NCBI GenBank assembly: GCA_023450835.1
Contig: JAEXGM010000004.1
Span: forward strand, 1-64,000
Direction: 5' to 3'
Length of the DNA stretch: 64,000 bases
Source of the DNA: Bacillota bacterium
Lineage (GTDB): Bacteria; Bacillota; Clostridia; Lachnospirales; Lachnospiraceae
Position numbers and translations under genes: made by a program. Position 1 is the stretch's first letter; each line of letters begins with the position of its first letter. Of the stretch, positions 34,468 through 42,394 are shown piece after piece. A model generated the notes under the pieces. It was not told the DNA's origin. It made no database searches and saw only the letters and a list, made by a program, of their open reading frames with translations.

Positions 34468-35607
34468 ATGAAAAAAAGGAAAAGATTATTAAGCCTCATA
34501 GCATTGACCGCACTTGTGTTTACGCTGCTTGCAGGCTGCCAGACGAAGACAGAGAACCAAAATACATCCTCTGGAGGGGAGCCCTCTGCAACGACAGAGC
34601 CTTCTGCCACCGATGCGGCAGCGACTCCGGTACCGACGAAAGACGATGCCCAGAGTAATCTCCAATACCCTAAAACAGTTTCTATCGGTTATTTTACAGG
34701 AAACGATGATAATGTACTGGTAAAAGAAAACGGCTGGCTTGAGGAAGCCTTGTCTCCATACGGCGTAGAAGTAAAATGGGTCAACTTTCAGGCCGGACGT
34801 GAGATGAACAATGCAATGCTTGCCAAGTCCATAGACTTTTCCGGTGGTATCGGAGATCCTCCGGTAGCCATTGCCGCAGCTTCTAATATTCCTTATGAGG
34901 TATTCTGGATTAGCTCTGTTATTGGAGAATCAGAAGCACTGGTTGCCAAAAACAGCAGTAATATTACTTCTATTGCAGATCTGAAAGGGAAAAAGATAGC
35001 TACTACCGTAAGTTCTACTTCCCATTACAGCCTTTTAAGTGCTTTGGAGTTAAACGGACTTTCTCCAACAGATGTCAACATAATTGATTTGACGCCTCCG
35101 GATATTGTTGCGGCCTGGGAACGCGGAGATATTGATGCAGCCTATACCTGGGACCCTAATTTAAGTAAGCTTTATGCTGACGGCACCAAACTGATTTCCA
35201 GCAAGGACCTTGCGGCACAGGGAGCACCTACCTCCGGCTATGACATTGTCCGCACTGAATTTGCGCAGAAATATCCGCAGGTAGTAAAGGCCTATATTGA
35301 TGCATTAATCAAAGCCCATGCTTTATATACAAACGATCCTGACACAGCAGGTGAGCTGTGGGCGAAAGCTAACAGTATCACAAAAGAAGATGCTCTTTTA
35401 CAGGCAAAGGGAACAGTATGGCTGACAGCGGAACAACAGCTTACTGCCGATTATTTGGGAACCAGTGCTCAGAAAGGGAAGACAGTAGACAGCATAAAGA
35501 AGATTGGTGATTTCCTGGTTGATCAGAAATCCCTGGACAGTAAGCTGGATGCCTCTGCCTATGATAAATATGTAAATCCGTCATATCTGGAAAATGCTAT
35601 AAAATAA
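34468..35607 (+). CDS. ABC transporter substrate-binding lipoprotein, NitT/TauT type
   Basis: A 379-residue lipoprotein. The signal peptide ends in the lipobox LLAGC with lipidated Cys24, then a Ser/Thr/Pro-rich linker to about residue 65. The mature domain has the SsuA/TauA pattern: SIGYFTGNDDNVLVKENGWL, KSIDFSGGIGDPPVAIAAAS, ADLKGKKIATTVSSTSHYSL, ERGDIDAAYTWDPNLSKLY and APTSGYDIVRTEFAQKYP. These receptors bind taurine, aliphatic sulfonates or thiamin precursors. Sulfur genes nearby make a sulfonate the first guess. Followed directly by the ATPase gene. Confidence 0.92.
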   Translation: MKKRKRLLSLIALTALVFTLLAGCQTKTENQNTSSGGEPSATTEPSATDAAATPVPTKDDAQSNLQYPKTVSIGYFTGNDDNVLVKENGWLEEALSPYGVEVKWVNFQAGREMNNAMLAKSIDFSGGIGDPPVAIAAASNIPYEVFWISSVIGESEALVAKNSSNITSIADLKGKKIATTVSSTSHYSLLSALELNGLSPTDVNIIDLTPPDIVAAWERGDIDAAYTWDPNLSKLYADGTKLISSKDLAAQGAPTSGYDIVRTEFAQKYPQVVKAYIDALIKAHALYTNDPDTAGELWAKANSITKEDALLQAKGTVWLTAEQQLTADYLGTSAQKGKTVDSIKKIGDFLVDQKSLDSKLDASAYDKYVNPSYLENAIK

Positions 35608-35636
35608 TGAAAACTGATGAAATGGGAGGCAGACCG

Positions 35637-36506
35637 ATGGAGCTGATACAGGGTACGACAACAGAAGAGGGTAATCCGGAAGGGAAAATTACGATTTATC
35701 CGGATAATGCCGATACTGCCAGGCAGGTGATTCTTTTGAATAAGCTGGGACTCACCTATACCTCGGAAAATAACCAGGTACAGGCGCTGGAAGACATAAA
35801 TCTGGAAATCAGAGAAGGGGAATTTGTATGTCTTTTAGGACCCTCGGGCTGCGGGAAAAGCACGTTGCTTAAAATCATAGCGGGCTTTATCCCTCCGACT
35901 GCAGGCGAAGCATATATCAATGACACCAAAATTACCGGGGCTGATTGGCACAGAGGGGTTGTTTTCCAGCAGCCCGCTCTGTATCCCTGGCTCACAGTGG
36001 AAGAGAATGTGAAATTTGGACTGAAGATGCGTAAAGTTCCAAAGGCAGAGCAAAAGCAAATTGCGGAATATTATCTGGAAAAGGTCGGTCTTCTGGAATT
36101 TCGTAAGCACAAGCCTTATGAATTATCCGGCGGTATGAAACAGAGAATCTCCATAGCAAGGGTTTTGGTCAACAATCCGGATGTGCTGCTAATGGATGAA
36201 CCCTTTGGTGCGCTGGATGCCCTGACCAGGGACCAGATGCAGAATCTGGTACGTAATATCTGGTGGGAGACCCACAAATCCATTCTGTTCATTACACATG
36301 ATGTGGATGAAGCCCTGTCCCTTGGGACCAGGGTAATCATTATGTCACCAAGACCCGGACGGATCATAAAGGAGTTTAAGACTTCCTTCACCAATTCCAT
36401 TACTTCGGATAATGCGGACCAGGTTCGGTTTTCGGCAGAGTTTAAGAGAATCCGGGAAGAGGTATTGGATATGATTAATCATGTGCGGACGGAGTATTAT
36501 ATATAG
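35637..36506 (+). CDS. ABC transporter ATP-binding protein, NitT/TauT type
   Basis: A 289-residue ATPase (SsuB/TauB family): Walker A LLGPSGCGKSTLLKI, Q-loop VVFQQPALYPWLT, signature LSGGMKQRISIARVL, Walker B VLLMDEPFGALDA and switch His in LFITHDVDEAL. A poorly conserved stretch of about 35 residues precedes the domain. The start at 35637 is chosen for GGGAGG seven bases upstream; an ATG at 35607 overlaps the stop of the binding-protein gene. The last gene of the importer operon; a 77-bp hairpin repeat begins within 40 bp of the stop. Confidence 0.94.
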   Translation: MELIQGTTTEEGNPEGKITIYPDNADTARQVILLNKLGLTYTSENNQVQALEDINLEIREGEFVCLLGPSGCGKSTLLKIIAGFIPPTAGEAYINDTKITGADWHRGVVFQQPALYPWLTVEENVKFGLKMRKVPKAEQKQIAEYYLEKVGLLEFRKHKPYELSGGMKQRISIARVLVNNPDVLLMDEPFGALDALTRDQMQNLVRNIWWETHKSILFITHDVDEALSLGTRVIIMSPRPGRIIKEFKTSFTNSITSDNADQVRFSAEFKRIREEVLDMINHVRTEYYI

Positions 36507-36515
36507 TGGGGGATT

Positions 36516-36653
36516 GGCAAAGGGGGAGGTTTTCACAGTGGGACGGCAATTTGCACAAGGCAGAAAGACTCATGCACTGGTTCCAAGGCGCATGAGTTCT
36601 TTCTGCCTTGTGCAAATTGCCTGCTTGTGAGTGTGCTGAAATATGCTATTTGT
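36516..36653 (+). repeat. Hairpin repeat family R3, copy 1 (77-bp core 36545-36621)
   Basis: The core is GGCAATTTGCACAAGGCAGA then AAG, an inner stem CTCATGC/GCATGAG with a loop holding GGTTCCAAGG, and the exact closing half CTTTCTGCCTTGTGC then AAATTGCC. The flanks (GGCAAAGGGGGAGGTTTTCA before, CTGCTTGTGAGTGTGCTGAA after) are also shared with copies at 42857 and 45811. It starts 10 bp after the ABC ATPase stop. Confidence 0.9.
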
Positions 36654-36773
36654 TGAGGTAATTATATAATCGGCTACAGAAGATGAAAAAGATCGGAATC
36701 AAGATGAAAAAGACTGGAATAGGCGGCAAAGTGAACGGTACTGTTGCAGAATAAATATTCTGAAATTGATGTG

Positions 36774-36822
36774 AAAAACGATGCATAAAAGAGGATTTAT
36801 ATTTCTTTTATGCATCGTTTTT
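36774..36822. terminator. Terminator-like hairpin T1 downstream of the response regulator gene
   Basis: AAAAACGATGCATAAAAGA pairs with TCTTTTATGCATCGTTTTT around a short AT loop, giving A- and T-tracts on both sides so that it could work in both directions. Nearly the same sequence is at 43374-43422. The rest of 36654-36920 shows no gene. Confidence 0.8.
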
Positions 36823-36920
36823 AGTATAAGAGGAGATTTTATGTGTTTTGCAACATCCCTATGCAAAAAGTCTATAAGGGATACAATGGTTTCTTCTTTT
36901 GAAACAGGTTTACTGTTTCA

Positions 36921-38018
36921 TCATATCTGGAAGTCGGTATTATCCAGATTCCGATATTTTGTGGCATTGTAGCCGTATACGGTTTTAAATTGCTTTAGGA
37001 AGTAATTGGTATCCCGGTAACCAATTTGGAAACCGACCTCAAAGGGCTTCAGGCTTGTATTTTTTAAGAGGTATTCTGCCCGCGCCATTTTGATACGGGT
37101 GACGTAATCATTATAGTGAATGCCGGTCTTGGAATAGAAGTTATTACTTAAATAGGTGTTGTTTAAAAAGAATTTCTCGGAGATTACCTTCAATTTGAGA
37201 TCTGTCTCGGGAGAATTCAATATATGTTCACAGATATCCTGGATGTTCTGATCGGGGGTAACCGGATGCAGCTTCGTAATACATGCCGCCAGATAATTTA
37301 TTTTTCTGCAATATAAGTCCTTATAGGAATCACTGTCTCCATCGTGAAGAAAATCGATTTCACTGAAAAAGGAGGGATTAATATAGTAAGAAAGCCACCT
37401 AAAATTACCATAGATGGCAGTAACGATATTGTGGTAGATTTTTTTTACGACGATATCGGCTTTTATTATGTTATCTTTTAACACCAGGTAGGTATTGTCC
37501 AGAATGGATTTGAATAAGGGACTTGCAGTATTTTCATTGGCTAGAATATGGGTGATTATTGCATTCTCTTCTGCGGAAGGGTACACCCAGTCGTACTTAT
37601 CATCCAATACACTGTCCGGGTGGCCGGAATCTGGGGTCATGGCAGACAAATGTCCCTTTACACGTTTTAGAAGCTCCAGAAGGAGTTCTGCCGACACGGG
37701 CTTTACCAGATAATCAAAGGCTCCGAGAACAATGCCTTCTCTGGCATAATGGAATTCGCTGTGCTCACTTAGGAAGACAACACAGGCGCACAAATTCTCC
37801 TTTTTAATCTCCCGCAGCAGCTGCAGACCATCAATGACCGGCATGCGGATATCGGTCAGTACAAGGTCGTATTCCCTGCTCTTAAGGAGTTCAAGTGCCT
37901 GTCTGCCGTTATTTGCCTTATCTGTGACTTCAAAACCTGTTTCTTCACCCCATACCTTAAGCCGTTTTAATTCAGTTAAAAATATTTCCCTGTCATCTAC
38001 AATAAGGGTTTTATACAT
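36921..38018 (-). CDS. Response regulator with AraC-type DNA-binding domain
   Basis: A 365-residue regulator. The receiver (1-125) has MYKTLIVDDREIF, the phospho-acceptor in YDLVLTDIRMPVIDGLQLL and Lys in GAFDYLVKPVS. The C-terminal 100 residues form an AraC HTH: VISEKFFLNNTYLSNNFYSK, IKMARAEYLLKNTSLKPFEV and the signature GFQIGYRDTNYFLKQFKTVY. ATG at 38018 is preferred because GGAGG lies six bases upstream. It follows the histidine kinase gene by 14 bp. Such pairs often control sugar or ABC-transport genes; the divergent neighbour is the ABC importer and sulfur operon. Confidence 0.92.
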   Translation of the reverse strand: MYKTLIVDDREIFLTELKRLKVWGEETGFEVTDKANNGRQALELLKSREYDLVLTDIRMPVIDGLQLLREIKKENLCACVVFLSEHSEFHYAREGIVLGAFDYLVKPVSAELLLELLKRVKGHLSAMTPDSGHPDSVLDDKYDWVYPSAEENAIITHILANENTASPLFKSILDNTYLVLKDNIIKADIVVKKIYHNIVTAIYGNFRWLSYYINPSFFSEIDFLHDGDSDSYKDLYCRKINYLAACITKLHPVTPDQNIQDICEHILNSPETDLKLKVISEKFFLNNTYLSNNFYSKTGIHYNDYVTRIKMARAEYLLKNTSLKPFEVGFQIGYRDTNYFLKQFKTVYGYNATKYRNLDNTDFQI

Positions 38019-38032
38019 GATGGGCCTCCAGT

Positions 38033-38863
38033 TCAAGTTAAGATATGATCGGCTGCGATGGAAAAATAAGCACAGGCTCCTTTTCCTACTTCACCGGTAA
38101 GCCAGACTCTTCCGCCAAATTTCTGAATAATCTTCTTTACAATGGCAAGCCCTACACCGCTGCCTTCAAAATCGTCAATGGAATGCATTCTTTGAAACAT
38201 TCCGAAGAGATTTTCGGAAAAGTTCATATCAAAGCCCACTCCATTATCCTTTATGTAGAAAATATGCTCCTGATTTTCGAGAAAGTAACCGGCTTTTATT
38301 TTGATATCTCCCTTACTCTTTGTAAACTTAAGGGAGTTGGAGAGGAGGTTTACCAGGACCTGTCTTATTAAAACTCCGTCAGCCAGCAGATAGGGAATAG
38401 TCTCCTCAATCTCCAGATGAACCCGTTGCTTATGGGTATAGCCAAGGGTTAGTTCTGAGAAAACCTGTTGTATTATGGCTTTCAGATTGAGAGCTTCCTG
38501 AATTGGCTCAAAGTCGGCATATTTTGTGTAGTCCAGCAGTTTATTTATCAGGGTCAGGGTATCGCTGCAAATAGTGCGGATATTCTGAATTAATTCGACT
38601 CCTTCTTTATTTACCTGGCTGCCGAAGTCCTCGATAAAAATTCTTGCATAGCCGTCAATGGCACGAACAGGCGCCTTGATCTCATGGGAGATCGTAATAT
38701 TCAGAGCCTGCAGCTCCAAGGTAGCTTCTTCTGCTTTTGATTTCGATATACTATGTTCTGTATTGGTATGAATAATAATCACTCCCTGATAGCAGTATGA
38801 ATAACTGTAACTTGCTCTTAGAAATAGAAAATAATAATGAATATCATAATTCATATAAAACAT
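38033..38863 (-). CDS. Histidine kinase, cytoplasmic phytochrome-type core
   Basis: A 276-residue protein, with the kinase from about residue 45. His is in NITISHEIKAPVRAIDGYAR, a SHELKxPLR-like box typical of phytochrome-related kinases, followed by N-box DGVLIRQVLVNLLSNSLKFT, G1 YIKDNGVGFDMNF and G2 GSGVGLAIVKKIIQKFGG. The first 30 residues (rich in Tyr, Phe) look non-native; a GTG at 38782 or another internal start may be real, so the N-terminus is uncertain. No sensor domain or membrane helix is evident, so it must sense through a partner. Confidence 0.82.
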   Translation of the reverse strand: MFYMNYDIHYYFLFLRASYSYSYCYQGVIIIHTNTEHSISKSKAEEATLELQALNITISHEIKAPVRAIDGYARIFIEDFGSQVNKEGVELIQNIRTICSDTLTLINKLLDYTKYADFEPIQEALNLKAIIQQVFSELTLGYTHKQRVHLEIEETIPYLLADGVLIRQVLVNLLSNSLKFTKSKGDIKIKAGYFLENQEHIFYIKDNGVGFDMNFSENLFGMFQRMHSIDDFEGSGVGLAIVKKIIQKFGGRVWLTGEVGKGACAYFSIAADHILT

Positions 38864-39051
38864 ATAGGAATAGCATGATTAGAGTATAGCGTTTTCTTTT
38901 ATCATTGTCAAATTATATTTGAAGATATTGCAACAACAAAATATTTACTCTATTTATCCAAAAGATTATCATCTTGTTTTTGATATCAATGTACCCTATT
39001 ATTTTATTATCCAGTAGATTTACTTAAAGTAATATATGATGAAGGAGATGT

Positions 39052-39447
39052 ATGATGCAGAAAATCAATGTTTTGATAATTGAAGAGTTTAAATACATTG
39101 CCGATCTCAATATATTGGAGTTAAAAAGAGGGGGTTTTACGGTAGAGAGTCAATGTGTCTGCAGTGAGGAGACAATGAAAGAAGCACTTCTTGAACAGGA
39201 ATTTGATATTGTGCTGTCCGATAATTCTACTCCTCATTTCAATGCAATTCAGGCCTTGTTCGCCAGAAATTCCTTGTCTCCGAAGACCCCATTTATCATA
39301 GTATCGGAAGATGTATCACCGGAAGCGGTTGCTTTTGCCATGAAAAATGGCTGTTGTGCTTACCTTGTAAAGGAAAATCTGCACCAGCTTGCTATATTAG
39401 TAAAGAACATCTTAAATCGCAATACGGTGAAGGAACCCATAACATAA
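39052..39447 (+). CDS. Stand-alone response regulator receiver
   Basis: A 131-residue single receiver domain without output domain: NVLIIEEFKYIADLN (acidic pair as Glu-Glu), phospho-acceptor Asp in EFDIVLSDNSTPHFNAIQAL, and Lys in CCAYLVKENLHQL. Proteins of this kind relay phosphate or work through protein contacts. It is divergent from the histidine kinase gene 188 bp away and 170 bp before the sulfur-carrier operon, so it may be a second partner of that kinase. Two consecutive ATGs (39052 and 39055) follow AAGGAG; the second has the better spacing. Confidence 0.85.
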   Translation: MMQKINVLIIEEFKYIADLNILELKRGGFTVESQCVCSEETMKEALLEQEFDIVLSDNSTPHFNAIQALFARNSLSPKTPFIIVSEDVSPEAVAFAMKNGCCAYLVKENLHQLAILVKNILNRNTVKEPIT

Positions 39448-39475
39448 AATTTCAATCATGTCGTAAGGGAGAATA

Positions 39476-39620
39476 GTGTGAATTATTGAAATGCATAATT
39501 CACACAAGTGCCTGCGTAATCCTCGGCCCAATCCCCCGGCGCGTTGGAAAAGGCATGGTTGTTAGTGTGAAAATTGAAAAGATAATTTCCACACACATCG
39601 GAAAGGGTATGGTGATTAAA
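39476..39620 (+). repeat. Hairpin repeat family R2, before the first ThiS-like gene
   Basis: Stem GTGTGAATTATT/ATAATTCACAC (39476-39505), the string TGCCTGCGTAATCCTCGGC, GGCGCGTTGGAAAAGGCATG (39538-39557) and then a second shorter unit, CACACACATCGGAAAGGGTA (39590-39609), directly before the ATG at 39621. It shares hairpin, spacer and end with copies at 52124 and 57722 and the end with 6152. Confidence 0.75.
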
Positions 39621-39881
39621 ATGAAAATTACATTAAACGGAAAGGGAGTAACAGCTGAACAGGGAGTAACGATTACTGAACTGCTAAAGCAGGGATATAC
39701 AGAGATGCTTGAATATATTACCGTTCAGGTGAATGATGATATTTTGCCCAAAGAGCTTTATGACAGTTATCCGGTTGAGGATGGCGACAGCATAGAAATA
39801 CTGTTTTACATGGGCGGAGGCAGCGGACCTGTATCGGAGAAACTGGCACATGCTTTTATAAGCAAATGGAAGAACCGATAA
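39621..39881 (+). CDS. ThiS/MoaD-like sulfur carrier with 19-residue C-terminal extension
   Basis: An 86-residue ubiquitin-fold carrier: MKITLNGKGVTAEQGVTITE, YITVQVNDDILPKELYDSY, DGDSIEILFYMGGG. In working ThiS/MoaD carriers the Gly-Gly is C-terminal and forms a thiocarboxylate; here residues 65-67 (GGG) are followed by 19 more (S68 to R86, positively charged). It would need proteolysis to become active, and a JAMM peptidase is encoded 2.5 kb downstream in the same cluster. The ATG at 39621 is preferred over upstream in-frame starts inside the R2 repeat. Confidence 0.82.
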   Translation: MKITLNGKGVTAEQGVTITELLKQGYTEMLEYITVQVNDDILPKELYDSYPVEDGDSIEILFYMGGGSGPVSEKLAHAFISKWKNR

Positions 39882-39918
39882 TAAGTAAAAAAGTGAGTTG
39901 TTATGAAGGAGGTCAGAT

Positions 39919-40785
39919 ATGGCAGTGGATTATGCGGCCCTGAAAAAGGGCGGTTTTATGAGGCAGATACAAAAGGGATATTTTTCCCTTAGACTAAAGG
40001 TAGTAGGCGGGCATCTGACTGCCGAAAATGTGAAGAAGATTTACGAGGTGGCTGAAAAATATGGCGCAGGCTATGTACACCTGACTTCCAGACAGGGTGT
40101 TGAAATACCATTTATCAAATTCGATGACATTGAAGAAGTGAAGGAAGAACTGATAAAGGGCGGAGTAAAGCCCGGGGTATGCGGTCCGAGAGTACGTACG
40201 GTGACGGCCTGTCAGGGAGTGAAGATATGCCCCAGCGGATGTATCGATACATATGAAATAGCGGTTGAAATTGACCGAAGGTATTATGGCAAGGAACTGC
40301 CCCATAAATTTAAATTCGGTGTTACCGGCTGTCAGAATAACTGTCTGAAGGCAGAAGAGAATGATATCGGTATCAAAGGCGGCCTTGACATTACCTGGGA
40401 GCAGGAAAGCTGTACTCTGTGCGGTGTATGTGAAAAAGCCTGCAGAGTGGGAGCCATCCGGATAGAAGGGGAAGAGCTCTTTCTTGACAGAGAGAAGTGC
40501 AATAATTGCGGGCGCTGTGTAAAGAGCTGTCCCACGGAAGCCTGGAAGGGGGAAGAGGGTTATCTGTTATCCTTTGGCGGACTTTTTGGTAATAACATCA
40601 ATAGGGGAAGCCAGCTTCTGCCGCTCATAAAAAGTAAGGAACTGCTGTATCAGATAACCGATGCGGCCATCGAATTCTTCCGCGAGCACGGTAAGCCCAA
40701 TGAGCGGTTTAAGTTTACGCTGGACCGGGTCGGCTGGGATAAATTCAGGGAGTATATTGAGGAGGTATATCATGGAGCCTTATAA
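39919..40785 (+). CDS. Siroheme/4Fe-4S sulfite (or nitrite) reductase with two ferredoxin clusters
   Basis: A 288-residue enzyme resembling AsrC/dissimilatory-type reductases. The ferredoxin-like half (RLKVVGGHLTAENVKKIYEV, HLTSRQGVEIPFIKFDD) is followed by the siroheme-coupled cluster: Cys98 and Cys104 in CQGVKIC, Cys138 and Cys142 in CQNNC. Two 4Fe-4S ferredoxin motifs follow: CTLCGVCEKAC (165-175) and CNNCGRCVKSC (194-204). Sulfite reduction to sulfide is inferred from the sulfur carriers around it. No AsrA/AsrB electron-transfer genes lie nearby, so electrons come from elsewhere. It ends 14 bp inside tusA. Confidence 0.9.
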   Translation: MAVDYAALKKGGFMRQIQKGYFSLRLKVVGGHLTAENVKKIYEVAEKYGAGYVHLTSRQGVEIPFIKFDDIEEVKEELIKGGVKPGVCGPRVRTVTACQGVKICPSGCIDTYEIAVEIDRRYYGKELPHKFKFGVTGCQNNCLKAEENDIGIKGGLDITWEQESCTLCGVCEKACRVGAIRIEGEELFLDREKCNNCGRCVKSCPTEAWKGEEGYLLSFGGLFGNNINRGSQLLPLIKSKELLYQITDAAIEFFREHGKPNERFKFTLDRVGWDKFREYIEEVYHGAL

Positions 40786-41017
40786 GATTGATGAAACGGT
40801 AGATATTACGGATGTCGTGTGTCCCATCACCTTTGTGAAAGCCAAGGTTGCCCTTGAGGAGCTGGAGGACGGACAGATTCTTTCTATTCGGATGAATGAC
40901 GGAGAGCCGGTGCAGAATGTGCCGAGGAGTGTCAAGGAGGAAGGACATCAGATTCTAAAGCTCTTAAATAACAACGATGGGACCTATAGCCTTCTTGTTA
41001 AGAAGATAGGAGAGTAA
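40772..41017 (+). CDS. tusA: TusA-like sulfurtransferase
   Basis: An 81-residue persulfide carrier of the TusA/SirA family. The active Cys17 is in ITDVVCPITFVKAKVALEEL (CPxxxxxxK motif), followed by DGQILSIRMNDGEPVQNVPR. GGAGG at 40760 precedes ATG 40772. It overlaps the sulfite reductase by 14 bp and precedes the thioredoxin by 3 bp. TusA proteins pass sulfur as a cysteine persulfide, so it may accept sulfur for the carrier proteins of this operon. Confidence 0.93.
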   Translation: MEPYKIDETVDITDVVCPITFVKAKVALEELEDGQILSIRMNDGEPVQNVPRSVKEEGHQILKLLNNNDGTYSLLVKKIGE

Positions 41018-41020
41018 GTA

Positions 41021-41350
41021 ATGGCAAAGCGTGTCAATGAGGATAATTTTGAAGAGGAAGTGCTTCTGGCAAAGGAACCGGTGGTGGTGGATTTTTATTC
41101 TGACAGCTGTGTCCCCTGTAAGCAGTTATCGGTGCTGCTCGGAGAGCTGGAAGAGGATTATGAGGATAAGCTGAAACTGGTGAAGGTCAATGTCAATTTT
41201 GACTTAGGATTAGCGGATAAATATAAGGTAAAGGCTTCCCCGACTCTTCTTTTCCTTTATGAAGGGAAAGAGCACAGCAGACTGCAGGGGGTTGTAAAGA
41301 AGGCGGTTATTGCAGAGCATATCGAGCAAATAATTAATCTACGGAGGTAA
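41021..41350 (+). CDS. Thioredoxin with CVPC active site
   Basis: A 109-residue thioredoxin fold: VVVDFYSDSCVPCKQLSVLL, with Cys30 and Cys33 in CVPC instead of CGPC, then LVKVNVNFDLGLADKYKVKA and the cis-Pro region ASPTLLFLYEG. Cytoplasmic. It sits between tusA and the second ThiS-like gene with 3-bp gaps, so it probably reduces a persulfide or a reductase of this pathway. Confidence 0.92.
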   Translation: MAKRVNEDNFEEEVLLAKEPVVVDFYSDSCVPCKQLSVLLGELEEDYEDKLKLVKVNVNFDLGLADKYKVKASPTLLFLYEGKEHSRLQGVVKKAVIAEHIEQIINLRR

Positions 41351-41353
41351 AGC

Positions 41354-41566
41354 ATGTTTATTACGATTTCTGGTGTACGTAAAGAAGTGAAAGATGGAAT
41401 TAGTGTGGCGGAACTGATTATAAATGAGAAGGTTGAAAGTCCGGAGTATGTATCCGTTTCCGTGAATGATGAGTTTGTATTAAGAGAAGCTTTTTCTGAA
41501 ACAGGGCTGAAAGAAGGAGACCTGGTGGAACTGTTATATTTTATGGGAGGAGGATGCGTCTGCTGA
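41354..41566 (+). CDS. ThiS/MoaD-like sulfur carrier ending GGG-CVC
   Basis: A 70-residue ThiS-like protein: MFITISGVRKEVKDGISVAE, YVSVSVNDEFVLREAFSETG, DLVELLYFMGGGCVC. Three residues (Cys-Val-Cys) follow the GGG. Related carriers (QbsE with Cys-Phe after Gly-Gly, trimmed by JAMM QbsD; HcyS trimmed by HcyD) are known to need trimming, so the JAMM protein at 42395 is the likely trimmer. It has the same length up to GGG as the first carrier, suggesting a duplication. Confidence 0.9.
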   Translation: MFITISGVRKEVKDGISVAELIINEKVESPEYVSVSVNDEFVLREAFSETGLKEGDLVELLYFMGGGCVC

Positions 41567-41584
41567 CAGGCAGCCGTTAATGTT

Positions 41585-42388
41585 ATGGCATTTACGAACG
41601 AACAGTTGGAGCGCTATTCACGCCATATTATTCTGAAAGAGGTTGGTGTTAAAGGGCAGAAGAAGCTGCTAAATGGCAAGGTGCTGATTATCGGAGCAGG
41701 AGGCCTTGGAGCACCGGCAGCTATGTATCTTGCGGCAGCAGGAGTGGGAACCATCGGCATTGCGGATGCGGACGAGGTGGACCTCTCTAACCTGCAAAGG
41801 CAGATTATACATGGAACGAAAGATGTAGGCAAGGCAAAGGTAAAATCGGCGAAAGAAACCATGAATGAGATGAATCCGGATGTAATTGTGAATACCTATC
41901 GAACCTTTGTTAATTCAGAGAATATTTTGGAATTAATCAAGGATTATGATTTTATCATAGATGGGACGGATAATTTTCCTGCCAAATTTCTGATTAATGA
42001 TGCCTGCGTTATGGCAGAGAAGCCCTTCTCCCATGCAGGGATTATCCGCTTTCAGGGACAGCTTATGACCTATGTGCCCGGGAAGGGGCCCTGCTACCGC
42101 TGTGTGTTTAAGAATCCTCCGCCAAAGGATGTAGTGCCGACCTGCAAGCAGGCAGGAGTAATCGGGGCTATGGGAGGTGTTATAGGCAGCCTGCAGGCAA
42201 TGGAAGCAATTAAATACCTAACCTGCGTCGGAGAGCTGCTGACGGGGTATTTATTGACCTATGATGCCCTTACTATGAATTTCAGAAAAGTCAAATTACC
42301 GGGAGCTGATAAAAACTGTGGTGTATGCGGAGAGCATCCTGCAATTACGGAACTAATCGATTATGAACAAACCGTTTGTGAAGGGTAG
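41585..42388 (+). CDS. ThiF/MoeB-type carrier-activating (E1-like) enzyme
   Basis: A 267-residue adenylyltransferase that activates the Gly-Gly end of a sulfur carrier with ATP. Features: ERYSRHIILKEVGVKGQKKL, nucleotide loop IIGAGGLGAPAAMYLA (37-50), DADEVDLSNLQRQIIHGTKD, zinc ligands CYRC (170-173) and CGVC near the C-terminus, and catalytic Cys187 in PTCKQAGVIGAMGG. No C-terminal rhodanese domain, so sulfur must come from a separate donor (TusA or sulfide). It lies 18 bp after the second carrier and 6 bp before the peptidase. Confidence 0.95.
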   Translation: MAFTNEQLERYSRHIILKEVGVKGQKKLLNGKVLIIGAGGLGAPAAMYLAAAGVGTIGIADADEVDLSNLQRQIIHGTKDVGKAKVKSAKETMNEMNPDVIVNTYRTFVNSENILELIKDYDFIIDGTDNFPAKFLINDACVMAEKPFSHAGIIRFQGQLMTYVPGKGPCYRCVFKNPPPKDVVPTCKQAGVIGAMGGVIGSLQAMEAIKYLTCVGELLTGYLLTYDALTMNFRKVKLPGADKNCGVCGEHPAITELIDYEQTVCEG

Positions 42389-42394
42389 GTAGGA

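Noticed and set aside
36781..36972. 63-codon ORF beginning MHKRGFIFLLCIVFSI
   Set aside because: It starts inside the T1 terminator hairpin and runs into the end of the response regulator gene on the other strand.
39486..39620. 45-residue N-terminal extension of the first ThiS-like protein
   Set aside because: It lies in the R2 repeat, and ThiS proteins start directly with the beta strand found at 39621.
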